Counted from the stretch's first letter, positions 51,993 to 62,488 are shown. The stretch: DNA of 64,000 nt from Hyphomicrobiales bacterium (GCA_900469965.1 UBZP01000017.1:62001-126000), one strand, 5' to 3'. Program-made: numbers and translations. Notes: a model not told the origin generated them from the sequence alone.

Positions 51993-52994
51993 ATGCTAGC
52001 AACCCAGGAACAGCAGCCAGGCACGTCGTCGGCAATACGCCGACCCGGCTGGTTCGATACCATGATCAGGGCGCGCGAGACCGGCCTGATCCTCATCATC
52101 ATGACGCTGTTTTGCGGAATGTCGCTGATCTCGCCCTACTTCCTGACGGTGGAGAATATCCGGGCCATGGCCATGGCCTTTGCGGTCGAGGGTATTCTCG
52201 TCGTCGGCATGACCATCCTGCTGATATCGGGCGGCATCGACCTGTCGGTCGGCTCGGTGACGGCGCTGGCCATGGTGACCGGCGGGTGGCTGTTCCTCAA
52301 TGGCATCGATCCCTGGGCCGCTGCCGCCATGGCGATCGGATTGACGATGCTGATCGGCATGGCCATGGGCTTCTTGACCACGGTGGTCGGCCTTCATCAT
52401 TTCATCGTGTCGCTGGCCGTCATGGTCATTGCCCGCGGGGTCTGCCTGCTGGCGACCGGCGGGCGGCCGCTCGGCCTCTACTCGCTGCCGCCCGAGTTCA
52501 AGTTCATCGGCCAGGGCACGATCCGGAATATTCCGCTCGTCATCATCATCTTTGTGGTCGTCGTTGTGGCCTTCGACCTGATGCTGCGCCGCACGACCAT
52601 CTTCCGAAAGGTGTTCTACACCGGCAGCAACCCCAAGGCGGCGGCCTTTTCCGGCATCCGGGTCGGCCGGGTGATCTTCGCCACGACGACGCTTTGCTCC
52701 ACCCTCTGCGGCGTTGCCGGCGTGATCTACATGGCCCGGTTCGGATCGGCCCAGCCCAGCTTCGGCGTCGGCATGGAACTCAATGTCATTGCGGCGGCGG
52801 TCATCGGCGGGGCAAGCCTTTCGGGCGGGTCCGGGACCATTCTTGGCGCCATCCTCGGTGCGGTTCTCCTGTCCATGGTCTCCAGTTCGCTCGCCTTGCT
52901 CAACGTCTCGGTCTATTGGCAAGACATCATACGTGGCAGCATCCTGCTGGCGGCAGTGCTGTTCGATCACTACCTCGTCCGGCGGCGCCGTTGA
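51993..52994 (+). CDS. Sugar ABC transporter permease (RbsC type)
   Basis: 333 residues, about ten helices: GGIDLSVGSVTALAMV, HHFIVSLAVMVIARGV and IGGASLSGGSGTILGAILG. The ATG at 51993 follows GGGAGTGAGG, 13 bases after the ATPase stop. It pairs as a homodimer with the preceding two-domain ATPase. Confidence 0.93.
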   Translation: MLATQEQQPGTSSAIRRPGWFDTMIRARETGLILIIMTLFCGMSLISPYFLTVENIRAMAMAFAVEGILVVGMTILLISGGIDLSVGSVTALAMVTGGWLFLNGIDPWAAAAMAIGLTMLIGMAMGFLTTVVGLHHFIVSLAVMVIARGVCLLATGGRPLGLYSLPPEFKFIGQGTIRNIPLVIIIFVVVVVAFDLMLRRTTIFRKVFYTGSNPKAAAFSGIRVGRVIFATTTLCSTLCGVAGVIYMARFGSAQPSFGVGMELNVIAAAVIGGASLSGGSGTILGAILGAVLLSMVSSSLALLNVSVYWQDIIRGSILLAAVLFDHYLVRRRR

Positions 52995-53023
52995 GAACTG
53001 TTCAGGGAAAAGAGATCCAGGCC

Positions 53024-54004
53024 ATGGCGGATATCAGGGAAGACTTCGACCAGCAGAGGCAGATGTATTCCGTCCTCGTGCTGCACTTCATCGAAGGCTT
53101 GAAACAGTCGGAAATCGCCGAACGGCTCAATCTGTCCCATTCGAAGGTCAACCGGCTGATCGCGACCGGGCGGAAGGCGGGCATGGTCAAGATTGCGATC
53201 TCCAGCCCGTATCAGAGGCTCGTCGATCTGGAGAAGGATCTGGTCGGCCGCTTTTCGCTGCGGCAGTCGGTGGTGACGCCCACGGTGTCGGACAATCCGG
53301 AGACGACGCTGCAGATGGTCGGCCGCGTCGCGGCAAGCCATATGCTGGAAAGCCTGAGGGATGGCGACGTCATTGCGATTACGGGCGGCAAGGCGGTCAG
53401 CGCCGTGGTTGAGAACCTGGAGGCCGAGCGCCGGTTCGACGTGCGGGTCGTGCCTCTGACCGGCGGCGTGCAGGGCAAGCACTATACCGACGTCAATCAT
53501 CTCGCCGCGCTCCTGGCGGAAAAGCTCGGCGGCAGCGCGTCGCTGGTGCATGCGCCGCTCTTTGCCGAGGATGCCGAGCAGCGGGATCTGCTGATGAACG
53601 TCGCCTCGATCCGCGAGGTGTTCGATCTCGCCCGGCGGGCGACCGTCGCACTCGTCGGCATCGGTTCGGTCGAGGCCCCGGGCTCGGGCTACTACGATCT
53701 GCTGCCCGACCCCGCCCGCGGCGGCAAGGCGCTGGTCGATGCCGGGATCGTGGGCGAGTTCCTGGCGCATCTGATCAGCGCCGACGGCTCGCTCGCCAAT
53801 ATCGACCTGAATTCGCGGGTCGTGGCGCTGCCGCCGGGGCAGTTCGACAATTGCCGCAACGTCATCGGCGTCGCGGCTGGAGAATTCAAGGCCGGTCCGG
53901 TGGCGGCGGCCCTGGCAGGACGCTACCTCACCTCGCTCGTCGTCGATGAGGCCGTCGCCAGGCATATCATGGGTCATATCGGGGCAGCAGAACATGGCAA
54001 GTAA
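53024..54004 (+). CDS. SorC-family transcriptional regulator
   Basis: 326 residues. Helix-turn-helix GLKQSEIAERLNLSHSKVNR at about 27-46; effector domain with AITGGKAVSAVVENL, PLTGGVQGKHYTDVN and VALVGIGSVEAPGSG. Only moderately like the SorC protein at 39259. It lies inside the operon between transporter and catabolic genes, so module 2 is probably self-regulated. EryD, the erythritol regulator of Brucella and rhizobia, belongs to the same family; this is a family link, not proof of substrate. Confidence 0.9.
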   Translation: MADIREDFDQQRQMYSVLVLHFIEGLKQSEIAERLNLSHSKVNRLIATGRKAGMVKIAISSPYQRLVDLEKDLVGRFSLRQSVVTPTVSDNPETTLQMVGRVAASHMLESLRDGDVIAITGGKAVSAVVENLEAERRFDVRVVPLTGGVQGKHYTDVNHLAALLAEKLGGSASLVHAPLFAEDAEQRDLLMNVASIREVFDLARRATVALVGIGSVEAPGSGYYDLLPDPARGGKALVDAGIVGEFLAHLISADGSLANIDLNSRVVALPPGQFDNCRNVIGVAAGEFKAGPVAAALAGRYLTSLVVDEAVARHIMGHIGAAEHGK

Positions 54005-54992
54005 TCAGGTCAGGACGAGGCCGATCGGCAAGAGCGGCATTCAGGCATCGGTGGTCGGGCTGGGAACCTGGGCCATCGGCGGCTGGATGTGGGGCGGCAC
54101 CGACGAGCGGCAGTCCATCGCCGCGATCCAGGCGTCCATCGATGAGGGCATTTCGCTGATCGACACCGCGCCCGCCTATGGGATGGGCCTGTCGGAAACC
54201 ATTGTCGGCCGCGCCATCAAGGGCCGGCGCGACAAGGTGGTGCTGGCGACCAAATGCGGCCTCGTCTGGCACACGACGAACGGCAACTATTTCTTCGAGC
54301 AGGACGGCAAGCCGGTGCATCGCTATCTCGGCGCCGACTCGATCGCCTACGAGCTCGAGCAGAGCCTGAGGCGGCTCGGCACCGATCATATCGACCACTA
54401 CATCACTCACTGGCAGGATGCGACCACGCCGATAGCCGAAAGCATGGAAGCGCTGATCCGCCTGAAGGAGCAGGGAAAGATCCGCTCCATCGGCGCCAGC
54501 AACGTGTCGCCGGGGGACTTGAAGGCCTATGTCGAAAGCGGGGCCATCGACGCGATCCAGGAGGAATATTCCATGGTGGCCCGGGACATCGAAGGAACGC
54601 TGCTGCCGGTTGCGATGGAAAACGACGTCTCGGTGCTCAGCTATTCCTCGCTGGCGCTCGGGCTGTTGTCGGGAAAGGTCGGACCGGAACGGGTGTTTGC
54701 CGAAGACGACCAGCGGCATGGCAATCCGCGCTTCAGCCAGGACAACAGGCGGAAAGTGGCACAGCTGGCGAATGCCGTCCTGCCGCTGGCCGAGGCCCAC
54801 AAGGTCTCCATGGCCCAACTGGTGATCGCCTGGACGGTGCTGCAACCCGGCATAACCTTCTCGCTCTGCGGGGCGCGCGATCCGGCGCAGGCGCGGGAAA
54901 ATGCCGCTGCCGCGCGATTGACGCTTTCCGACGAGGAGGTCGCACATATCGGCGAGGCGGTGGCCCGAAACCTGGTCGATCTCGACCGCTAG
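53994..54992 (+). CDS. Aldo/keto reductase
   Basis: 332 residues. GLGTWAIGGWMWGG and SIDEGISLIDTAPAYGMG (catalytic aspartate and tyrosine), VVLATKCGL with lysine, IDHYITHWQD with the catalytic histidine region, and SIGASNVSPGDLKAYVE. It overlaps the SorC gene by 11 bases. It probably interconverts a sugar or polyol and its carbonyl form with NAD(P)H. Confidence 0.92.
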   Translation: MASNQVRTRPIGKSGIQASVVGLGTWAIGGWMWGGTDERQSIAAIQASIDEGISLIDTAPAYGMGLSETIVGRAIKGRRDKVVLATKCGLVWHTTNGNYFFEQDGKPVHRYLGADSIAYELEQSLRRLGTDHIDHYITHWQDATTPIAESMEALIRLKEQGKIRSIGASNVSPGDLKAYVESGAIDAIQEEYSMVARDIEGTLLPVAMENDVSVLSYSSLALGLLSGKVGPERVFAEDDQRHGNPRFSQDNRRKVAQLANAVLPLAEAHKVSMAQLVIAWTVLQPGITFSLCGARDPAQARENAAAARLTLSDEEVAHIGEAVARNLVDLDR

Positions 54993-55052
54993 CTTCGATC
55001 TACAGCATTTGAACCTTGGGACACCGGCGGCAAACCGGTGAATGGGACAGCT

Positions 55053-56831
55053 ATGCCCGCATTTCGCAACGATGCCGTCAGACGGATCCGGCAGGACGGT
55101 GACTTCGATGCCGTGGTCGTGGGCGGCGGTATCAACGGGATCGCCACCTATCGCGACCTGGCGCTCCAGGGGCTGCGCGTGCTTCTGGTGGAGCGCGGCG
55201 ACTTCGCCTCCGGCTGCAGCGCGGCTCCCTCGCGGATGATCCATGGCGGCTTGCGCTATCTGGAAAACGGCGAGTTCGGCCTGGTCGCGGAATCCTTGCG
55301 CGAAAGGGATGCGCTGCTGGCGCTGGCGCCACACATGGTGCATCCCCTGCCGACGACCATCCCGATCATGTCTTTTTTCAGCGGCCTGTTCAACGCGGCC
55401 GCCGCCTTTGCCGGGTCGAGCGGCCCGCCGACAAGCCGGGGCGCCGTCGCGATCAAGATCGGGCTCGCGCTCTATGACCTGGTCACGCGCAAACGGCGGC
55501 GGTTGCCGCGCCATGAATTCCGCAGCCGGAAGAAGACGCTTCAAAAATGGCCCCGGCTGACCCCGGCTTTGCGTTGTTCGGCGACCTACCACGATGCCTG
55601 GATCCGCCAGCCGGAGCGGCTGGCCGTGGAACTGATCGTGGACACCGCGCGGGATGCACCCGGGGCCATCGCGCTCAACTATGCCGAGATGCGGCACGGC
55701 GACGACGGCTATCACCTCGTCGTGGAAGGCATGGACGGCACGCTCCCGATCAGGCCCCGGGCCATCGTCAACGCCACAGGCGCCTTTATCGATGTCACGG
55801 CCCGCACGCTCGGCAGGACCGGCGCGGAGGGGCAGCCCATCGTCTCCGGCACCAAGGGATCGCACCTGATCCTCGACAGTCCGGAACTCTACAAGGCCCT
55901 GAACGGTCATATGATCTTCTTCGAAAACAGAGACAACCGGGTCTGTATCCTGTTTCCCTATCTTGGCCGGGTGCTTGCGGGATCCACCGATATCAAGGTG
56001 GAGCGACCGGAGCGGGTGCGGTGCGAGCCGGAGGAGCGGGACTATATCCTCGAAGCGATCCGTTCTGTGTTTCCCGGCATCCCTATCGAGGCCTCGGATA
56101 TCGTGTTCAGTTTCAGCGGAATTCGCCCGCTGCCGCGCAGCGATGCCGCGTTCACCGGGCGCATCTCGCGCAGCCATTTCGTCCATCGCATCGAGGGCGA
56201 TCCGCCGCAATTCTGCATGGTCGGCGGAAAATGGACGACGTTTCGCGCCTTTGCGGAGCAGACGGCCGACGATGTTCTGGCGCATCTCGGGCGCAGGCGG
56301 ACGACGGGCACGCTGACGCGGGCCATTGGCGGTGGCCGCGATTTCCCGGGCTCAAGCGGACGGCTGGCCGAACAACTGCGGCAACGGGCCCCGATCGACG
56401 CGAACCGCGCCCGGCATCTCGCCGAGACCTATGGCTCGCGGGCCTTCGATCTCTTGGATTTCTGCGCGTCCTATCCCGACGACCGGCCATTGCTTGCCGG
56501 CCTTGCCATGACCGAAGCCGAGATCGCCTGGCTGATCCGCAGCGAATATGTGCGCCATCTCGGCGATCTCGTACTCCGCCGCACCGATCTCGCCATCACC
56601 GGCGCGATCAGCCTCGACCTGATTGGCGCGCTCGCGCGGATCGCCGCGTGTGAACTCGGCTGGAGCGAGCAGCAGGCGGCGGCAGAGCAGGCCCGCCTCC
56701 TCGATGAACTCGACGCCATGCACGGCGTCTCGCGGACAACTCTCGAAAACAGATGCAAGGAACACCCAGATGAAACGTATTTCCCCCAAAGCGCGGATGA
56801 ACCGTCTCTTTCGGAGCGGCGGCTGCCTTGA
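55053..56831 (+). CDS. GlpD-like FAD-dependent polyol-phosphate dehydrogenase
   Basis: 592 residues. N-terminal FAD site VVVGGGINGIATYRDLALQG, SSRMIHGGLRYLE-type block (here APSRMIHGGLRYLENGEF) and GTKGSHLIL, LFPYLGRVLAGSTD, GIRPLPR; C-terminal alpha domain (RHLGDLVLRRTDLAITG). These define the glycerol-3-phosphate dehydrogenase family, which includes EryB for erythritol phosphate. In this operon the substrate is probably a sugar-alcohol phosphate produced by the FGGY kinase (inference). It overlaps the aldolase gene by 62 bases. Confidence 0.9.
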   Translation: MPAFRNDAVRRIRQDGDFDAVVVGGGINGIATYRDLALQGLRVLLVERGDFASGCSAAPSRMIHGGLRYLENGEFGLVAESLRERDALLALAPHMVHPLPTTIPIMSFFSGLFNAAAAFAGSSGPPTSRGAVAIKIGLALYDLVTRKRRRLPRHEFRSRKKTLQKWPRLTPALRCSATYHDAWIRQPERLAVELIVDTARDAPGAIALNYAEMRHGDDGYHLVVEGMDGTLPIRPRAIVNATGAFIDVTARTLGRTGAEGQPIVSGTKGSHLILDSPELYKALNGHMIFFENRDNRVCILFPYLGRVLAGSTDIKVERPERVRCEPEERDYILEAIRSVFPGIPIEASDIVFSFSGIRPLPRSDAAFTGRISRSHFVHRIEGDPPQFCMVGGKWTTFRAFAEQTADDVLAHLGRRRTTGTLTRAIGGGRDFPGSSGRLAEQLRQRAPIDANRARHLAETYGSRAFDLLDFCASYPDDRPLLAGLAMTEAEIAWLIRSEYVRHLGDLVLRRTDLAITGAISLDLIGALARIAACELGWSEQQAAAEQARLLDELDAMHGVSRTTLENRCKEHPDETYFPQSADEPSLSERRLP

Positions 56832-57615
56832 CGTTGCCGTCGATCACGGGGTCTGCAACGAGCCCAGCTTTCTTGTGGGACTGGAAAACATGGCCGCGAT
56901 CGTGGATCGGCTCGTCGATGCCGGCCCTGACGCCATTCAGATGGCGTATGGACAGGCGGACCTGCTGCAACAACGTCCGGCGCGAGACAAGCCGGCGCTG
57001 GTCATGCGCATCGACATGGGCAACCCCTATAATGCCACCCGCCATCGCGTGATGTGGTCGCAGTTGCAGAACCATGACGAGCCGCTGATCGGCGCGCTGG
57101 AAATGGACGCCGCTTGCGTGGTGGTGAACCTGTTCATGCTGCCGGACGAACCGGAACTGTTCCGCCAATGCGTCGAGAATATCAGCCGGGTCAGAGCGGA
57201 TTGCCACCGCTACGGCATGCCGCTGATGATCGAGCCGCTGGTCATGCTGCCGAACGACGTCCGGGGCGGCTATCAGGTGGATGGCGACACCGAGAAGATC
57301 GTGACCCTGGTGCGGCTCGCCTCGGAAATGGGCGCCGACATCATCAAGGCCGACCCGACCACCGATCCGGAGGATTTCCACTGGGTGATCGAGGCGGCGC
57401 GCTGCCCGGTCCTGGTGCGCGGCGGCGGCAAGGAGAATTTGCGCACCGTGCTGGCAAAATCGGCTGCCTTGATGAAGCAGGGCGCAAACGGCATGGTCTA
57501 CGGCCGCAACATCTATCAGCATGACAATCCGAAGGCCGTGGTGTCGGCGCTGATGGCGATCATCCATCAGGGCGCGGACGGCGACGAAGCGTGGGATGTC
57601 TACAATCGTGGCTGA
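56770..57615 (+). CDS. DeoC/LacD (DhnA-type) class I aldolase
   Basis: 281 residues. CLDVAVDHGVCNEPSFLVGL opens the barrel, LMIEPLVMLP follows, the Schiff-base lysine is in GADIIKADPTTDP, and PVLVRGGGKEN with GANGMVYGRNIYQ form the phosphate site. Relatives cleave fructose-bisphosphate, tagatose-bisphosphate or related ketose phosphates to dihydroxyacetone phosphate and an aldehyde. CAAGGAA precedes the ATG. The long overlap with the flavoprotein gene and 20-base overlap with the kinase gene suggest tight co-expression. Confidence 0.9.
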   Translation: MKRISPKARMNRLFRSGGCLDVAVDHGVCNEPSFLVGLENMAAIVDRLVDAGPDAIQMAYGQADLLQQRPARDKPALVMRIDMGNPYNATRHRVMWSQLQNHDEPLIGALEMDAACVVVNLFMLPDEPELFRQCVENISRVRADCHRYGMPLMIEPLVMLPNDVRGGYQVDGDTEKIVTLVRLASEMGADIIKADPTTDPEDFHWVIEAARCPVLVRGGGKENLRTVLAKSAALMKQGANGMVYGRNIYQHDNPKAVVSALMAIIHQGADGDEAWDVYNRG

Positions 57616-59101
57616 CGCAATCTATTTTCTGGGTCTCGACGCCGGCAATACCGTCATCAAGGCGGTCCTTTTCGACGAGACCGGGCGGCAGGTCGCCCAT
57701 CACGCCATCGACGGCAAATCGAGCTATCCGGCGCCGGGCCAGGTGGAACGCGATCTCGGCGAACTCTGGGGCAATTGTTGCGCGGCGATCCGCGAACTGC
57801 TGGCCCGTTCGGGCGTGGCGGCCGGTTCCATCGCCGGTATCGGCTGCGCCGGCCATGGCAACGGGCTCTACCTGCTGGATCGGGCCCATGAACCGCTTCT
57901 CGGCATCCAGTCGCTCGATGACCGTGCCGCGGCCGTCGCCCGGGAGATCGACGCGGCCAATGGCGGTGAATTGCAGCGAAGATGCCTGCAACGGCCGTGG
58001 CCCGCCCAGACGCCGAGCCTGCTGGCGTGGGTGAAGCGACATGCGCCCGAGATCTATGCCGCCACAGGCGCGGTGCTGTTCTCCAAGGACTACGTCAACT
58101 TCCGGCTGACCGGTGAACGCGCCAGCGACATTTCCGATCTCAGCGGCGCAGGTCTCCTCAACATGCCCGAGGGCACGCTGGACCGGGACCTGCTCGATCT
58201 CTATGGGCTCGGGGACGCACTGTCGCTCTTTGCCAGGCCGGTCGATTCCTGCGAGATCGTCGGCCGGGTCACGCGCGAAGCGGCCCAGCTGACCGGGCTC
58301 GCCGAGGGAACGCCGGTCATCGGCGGCTTTTTCGACGTCGTGTCCAGCGCCATGGGTTCGGGCGTGGTGCGCCCGGGCGAGGCATCCGTCATTGCGGGCA
58401 CCTGGAGCATCAACCAGGTCTTCGCCGCGGCGCCGGTGCAAAGCCCCGACGTGTTCATGGTGGCGACCTTCGGCAGGGATCGCTACGTCAACATCGAATC
58501 CAGCGCGACATCGGCGGCCAATCTGGAATGGTATGTCCACCGGCTGCGCGGCAGCCATGGCGAACAGGCCTTCGAGCGGTGCAATGAAGCGGTCGCAGCG
58601 GTATCACCCGCGGCCGACGATCCCTTCTTCCATCCTTTCATCTTCGGGTCCCGCCTGGGGGCGGAGTTTCGCGGCGGCTTCTACGGGCTGGCCGGGTGGC
58701 ACGGCGAGGGGCACGTGCTCCGGGCGCTGTTCGAAGGCGTCTGTTTCGAGCATCGCCGCCATATCGACGTGCTGCGGGCGGCGGGCCTTGAGGTCGATGC
58801 CGCCGTCATGTCCGGCGGCGGGGCGCGTAGCCCGCACTGGCCGCAGATCATGGCCGACGTGCTCGGCCTGCCGATCGGGGTCGCCGAGGCGCGCGAGACG
58901 GGCGCACTGGGCGTGGCGATCGGCGCGGCCGTGGCCGTCGGCCTCCATCCCGACCTTGAAACGGCGGTATCGGCCATGACCCGCATGGCGCGAAGCCACC
59001 AGCCGGACCAGGCGCTTCGCCAGCACTATGAGCGGCGCTACGGCCTCTATGGCGAGCTGACGGAACGGATGCGCGGCTTCTGGTCGGCGCTGAAATCCTG
59101 A
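57596..59101 (+). CDS. FGGY-family carbohydrate kinase
   Basis: 501 residues. Phosphate loop [17 protein letters not shown], substrate-side [34 protein letters not shown] and adenosine-site [34 protein letters not shown]. It is closer to L-xylulose/erythritol-type kinases than to glycerol kinase and differs clearly from the kinase at 40231, so the two modules use different substrates. Confidence 0.93.
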   Translation: MSTIVADAIYFLGLDAGNTVIKAVLFDETGRQVAHHAIDGKSSYPAPGQVERDLGELWGNCCAAIRELLARSGVAAGSIAGIGCAGHGNGLYLLDRAHEPLLGIQSLDDRAAAVAREIDAANGGELQRRCLQRPWPAQTPSLLAWVKRHAPEIYAATGAVLFSKDYVNFRLTGERASDISDLSGAGLLNMPEGTLDRDLLDLYGLGDALSLFARPVDSCEIVGRVTREAAQLTGLAEGTPVIGGFFDVVSSAMGSGVVRPGEASVIAGTWSINQVFAAAPVQSPDVFMVATFGRDRYVNIESSATSAANLEWYVHRLRGSHGEQAFERCNEAVAAVSPAADDPFFHPFIFGSRLGAEFRGGFYGLAGWHGEGHVLRALFEGVCFEHRRHIDVLRAAGLEVDAAVMSGGGARSPHWPQIMADVLGLPIGVAEARETGALGVAIGAAVAVGLHPDLETAVSAMTRMARSHQPDQALRQHYERRYGLYGELTERMRGFWSALKS

Positions 59102-59153
59102 CCCTCCCTCCCTGAAGCATCGGCAATCCGATGGATCGACGAAAGGACAAGAC

Positions 59154-60770
59154 ATGTCTCAGGCGACCAGGCTTGATGGCGTCTACGACTACATCATCGT
59201 CGGGGCGGGAACGGCCGGCTGCGTGCTGGCGGCACGGCTGACCGAAGACCCGAGGGTCAAGGTGCTGCTGCTCGAGGCCGGCGGTTCCGATCTCTATCAC
59301 TGGGTCCATATTCCGGTCGGATATCTCTATTGCATCGGCAATCCGCGCACGGACTGGATGATGACGACGGCGGCCGAGCCGGGGCTGAATGGACGCAGTC
59401 TCGCCTATCCGCGCGGCAAGCTTCTGGGCGGCTGCTCCTCGATCAACGGCATGATCTACATGCGCGGCCAGGCCGGCGACTATGACGGCTGGCGCGATCT
59501 GGGCAACCAGGGCTGGGGCTGGTCCGACGTGCTCCCCTATTTCCTGAAATCCGAGGATCACCATGGGGGCGCGAACGCCTTCCATGGATCGGGCGGCGAA
59601 TGGAAGGTGAGCCGCCAGCGCCTGCGCTGGGAAATCCTGGAAGCGGTGCAGCAAGGCGCCCGCGAATTCGGCATCGAGCCGCGCGCCGATTTCAACGACG
59701 GCAACAACGAGGGTTCCGGTTTCTTCGAGGTGAACCAGCACAGGGGCATGCGCTGGAGCGCCGCCCGCGGCTTCTTGAGGGGCGCGCTGAAACGGAAGAA
59801 CCTGCGACTGATCAAGCATGCGCTCGTGCAGCGGTTGACGATCAGGGACAAGCGCGTCACCGGCGTGCGTTTCAGCACGCCAGGCGGGGAATTTGCGGCC
59901 GAAGCCGCAGCCGAAGTCCTCCTGGCGGCCGGCGCGATCAATTCGCCGAAACTGCTCGAGCTTTCCGGTATCGGCAATGCGGACCTGCTCACGCGTCTTG
60001 GCATCGCAGTGGCCGTCGACCGGCCGGCGGTCGGAGAAAACCTGCAGGACCACCTGCAGATCCGTACCGTCTACAAGGTCGCCAATACTCTGACGCTGAA
60101 CCAGCTCACCAACAACCTCGCCGGCAAGATGAGGATTGCCGCCGAATATGCGGTGCAGCGCTCGGGCGCGATGTCGATGGCGCCGAGCCAGTTCGGCATG
60201 TTCACACGCTCGGGGCCGGCCGAGAAGACGCCCGACATCGAATACCATGTGCAGCCGCTGTCGACCAACCGGCTGGGCGAACCGCTTCATCCCTTCCCGG
60301 CCATCACCATGTCGGTCTGCCAGCTCAGGCCGACCAGTGTCGGGACATGCCACATCACCGGCACGGATGCAGCAACCCAGCCGGAGATCCGGCCGAACTA
60401 TCTCTCCACCGATCACGACCGGCGGGTGGCTGTCGCGGCGATGAAACAGGCCCGCAGCATCATGACGGCGAGGGCGCTGCAGCGCTATCGCCCGGAGGAG
60501 ATGCTTCCCGGGATCGAACATCAGGACGATGAAGCCCTGATCCGCCGCGCCGGAGATATCGCCACCACGATCTTTCACCCCGTCGGCACCTGCCGCATGG
60601 GGTCGGACGCCGAGGCGGTCGTCGATCCCTCGCTCCGGTTCGTCGGCCTCGATGGACTGCGGATCGTCGATGCCTCCGTCATGCCCCGCATCGTCTCCGG
60701 CAACACGGCGTCGCCCGTCGTCATGATCGCGGAAAAGGCGGCAGACATGATTCGCCGTGCCCAGCCGTGA
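59154..60770 (+). CDS. GMC-family FAD oxidoreductase (choline/alcohol dehydrogenase-like)
   Basis: 538 residues. FAD site [37 protein letters not shown] (GMC signature 1), [15 protein letters not shown] (signature 2), and the C-terminal HPVGTCRMG and [17 protein letters not shown] with catalytic histidine and asparagine. No signal peptide. It oxidises an alcohol group, likely the first step for a polyol taken up by module 2. AAAGGA precedes the ATG, 52 bases after the kinase. Confidence 0.93.
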   Translation: MSQATRLDGVYDYIIVGAGTAGCVLAARLTEDPRVKVLLLEAGGSDLYHWVHIPVGYLYCIGNPRTDWMMTTAAEPGLNGRSLAYPRGKLLGGCSSINGMIYMRGQAGDYDGWRDLGNQGWGWSDVLPYFLKSEDHHGGANAFHGSGGEWKVSRQRLRWEILEAVQQGAREFGIEPRADFNDGNNEGSGFFEVNQHRGMRWSAARGFLRGALKRKNLRLIKHALVQRLTIRDKRVTGVRFSTPGGEFAAEAAAEVLLAAGAINSPKLLELSGIGNADLLTRLGIAVAVDRPAVGENLQDHLQIRTVYKVANTLTLNQLTNNLAGKMRIAAEYAVQRSGAMSMAPSQFGMFTRSGPAEKTPDIEYHVQPLSTNRLGEPLHPFPAITMSVCQLRPTSVGTCHITGTDAATQPEIRPNYLSTDHDRRVAVAAMKQARSIMTARALQRYRPEEMLPGIEHQDDEALIRRAGDIATTIFHPVGTCRMGSDAEAVVDPSLRFVGLDGLRIVDASVMPRIVSGNTASPVVMIAEKAADMIRRAQP

Positions 60771-60901
60771 CAGTAGCATCACCCTGATCATGCGTGGCAA
60801 TTGACGGTGGACCCAATCGACTCTCGATCGAGCGATCCTCGCCTTCGCTGCCGGATTTCCCGCCGGCTGCCGTGCCCTTGCCACGCGGCGGAGCGGTTTC
60901 G

Positions 60902-61207
60902 TCAGATCCCGGATCCGTCGAGCTGTTGGGCGTCGTCGCCTTCCCAGGGGGAGGGCGCGGAGGCGCGGTCGAGGTTGGCCGAGGGCATCGGCATCCAGCA
61001 CTTCAGCTCCGGCTCGGCATAGGCGATGATGCGGCCGGGGGAGGAATCGGAGGCGCGCCAGCCTTCGGCGCCGAACCGATCGCCATGCGACCAGTAGGCG
61101 ACGTCGACTTCCGCCGGCCCCTGTTCGGACGAGCGAACAGTGACCAGGATCCGGCTACCGTCTTTCGGCGCACTTGCCATGTGGCGCCACCGGGCTGGTT
61201 CGTCCAT
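60902..61207 (-). CDS. Small conserved cytoplasmic protein (DUF551-like)
   Basis: 101 residues. The pattern WRHMASAPKDGSRILVTVRS ... VAYW ... CWMPMP is typical of small DUF551-like proteins seen in rhizobia and phages, with function unknown. The ATG at 61207 follows AGGAGG. No obvious operon partner. Confidence 0.7.
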   Translation of the reverse strand: MDEPARWRHMASAPKDGSRILVTVRSSEQGPAEVDVAYWSHGDRFGAEGWRASDSSPGRIIAYAEPELKCWMPMPSANLDRASAPSPWEGDDAQQLDGSGI

Positions 61208-61306
61208 CGTGCTTTCTCCTCCTTTGTCGGGAGGTAGTTTCGCTTCGCCATCGAAAGCGGTCAACCCGGACCTCGCTTCATCCCGCGGCAGGTCGGCGGG
61301 GTTGCT

Positions 61307-62410
61307 TCAAAATCGATCGATCCTGAAATCGTGGAGAAAGACTTCGGTACGGCCGGTGGTCATCACCTCCGCCATGACGTCGCCGACGCCGGGGCCAAGC
61401 TGGAAGCCATGGCCGCAGAAGCCGAAGGCATGGAACAGCCCCGGCGTCGTGGCGGAAGGCCCCATCACCGGGAGGCCGTCGCCGACATAGCCCTCGCAGC
61501 CGGACCAGGTGCGGATCACCGCGACATGGGCGAGTGCCGGCAGGATCGGCAGCAGGGCCCGCAGTTGTCCGGGAAGACGCGCCGGATCCGCCTTGGCATG
61601 TCCGCTGTCCAGCGACACGTCGGTTCTTTCCGCCCCGCCGCCGAAGACGATGTTGCCGCGCTCGACCTGGCGCAGGTAGCCGCCGCCATGGTCGTGCGCC
61701 CACACCCCGACGACCGGCAGGATGCGATGGGGAAGCGGTTCCGTCACGCCCATCTGCGGGCCTTTGGCGACGATCGGGACGGTCTCGCCGAACCGGGCGG
61801 CGATGCGCGCGCCCCAGGCGCCCGCCGTGTTGAGCATCGTCTCCGCGGCGTAGGCTCCCCTGGAGGTCTCGATCCTGAAGCCGGAGGCGGATGTCCTGAT
61901 CGCCGTCACCTCCGCGTCCTCGACGATCTCCGCCCCCAGACGCCTCGCCGCCTCGGCGAAGGCCGGCGCGATCAGTCGGGGATTGCCGCTCCCGTCCTTC
62001 GGGGAAAAGGATGCCGCGATCGCCTTCGGGCCGAGGCCCGGAAAGCGGCTGCGGATCTCGGCCGGCCCCAGCTCCTCGAGATCGACGTCCCACGGCCTGG
62101 CCGCCTCGGCGAAGGCGCGCATCTCGTCAAGGCCGGCCTGGCTGAAGATCAGCCGCAGGTGGCCGGTGGCACGAAACTCCACGTCCCGGCCCAGCATCCT
62201 CGCGGCCTCTCCCCACAGCGCCAGCGAACGGCGCGCCAGGCCGAGCTGGGGGATATAGCGGCCGCTGCGACGGATGTTGCCGAAGGATGCGACCGTCGCC
62301 CCGCTGCCGACCCGATTGCGTTCCAGGAGTGTCACCCGCACGCCGCGCCGCGCGAGAAAATATGCGGACGCGGCCCCCATCAGGCCGCCGCCCAGAACGA
62401 TCGCGTCCAT
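61307..62410 (-). CDS. FAD-dependent amine/amino-acid oxidoreductase (DAO family)
   Basis: 367 residues. N-terminal FAD site AIVLGGGLMGAASAYFLARRG, the RSGRYIPQ substrate region, LNTAGAWGARIAARFG and the C-terminal GFCGHGFQLGPGVGDVMAE. This is the D-amino-acid oxidase / sarcosine oxidase / glycine oxidase superfamily. The ATG at 62410 is used although the frame is open upstream. It is divergent from a hydantoinase gene, suggesting a role in N-methyl or cyclic amine breakdown (inference). Confidence 0.88.
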   Translation of the reverse strand: MDAIVLGGGLMGAASAYFLARRGVRVTLLERNRVGSGATVASFGNIRRSGRYIPQLGLARRSLALWGEAARMLGRDVEFRATGHLRLIFSQAGLDEMRAFAEAARPWDVDLEELGPAEIRSRFPGLGPKAIAASFSPKDGSGNPRLIAPAFAEAARRLGAEIVEDAEVTAIRTSASGFRIETSRGAYAAETMLNTAGAWGARIAARFGETVPIVAKGPQMGVTEPLPHRILPVVGVWAHDHGGGYLRQVERGNIVFGGGAERTDVSLDSGHAKADPARLPGQLRALLPILPALAHVAVIRTWSGCEGYVGDGLPVMGPSATTPGLFHAFGFCGHGFQLGPGVGDVMAEVMTTGRTEVFLHDFRIDRF

Positions 62411-62488
62411 CGGTTCCCCGCGCTTCTGAATGGATTTCCAGCCTGCGCGATCCGGCAGGGCCAAGTCAAAGTCGAGGTTTTGCCTCTT

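Noticed and set aside
48172-52994. Riboflavin importer of the RfuABCD type downstream of the FMN riboswitch
   Set aside because: Rfu systems use a BMP-type binding protein and two permeases. Here a sugar-type binding protein and one permease are followed by SorC, kinase and aldolase genes, and 336 bases with a separate promoter follow ribB.
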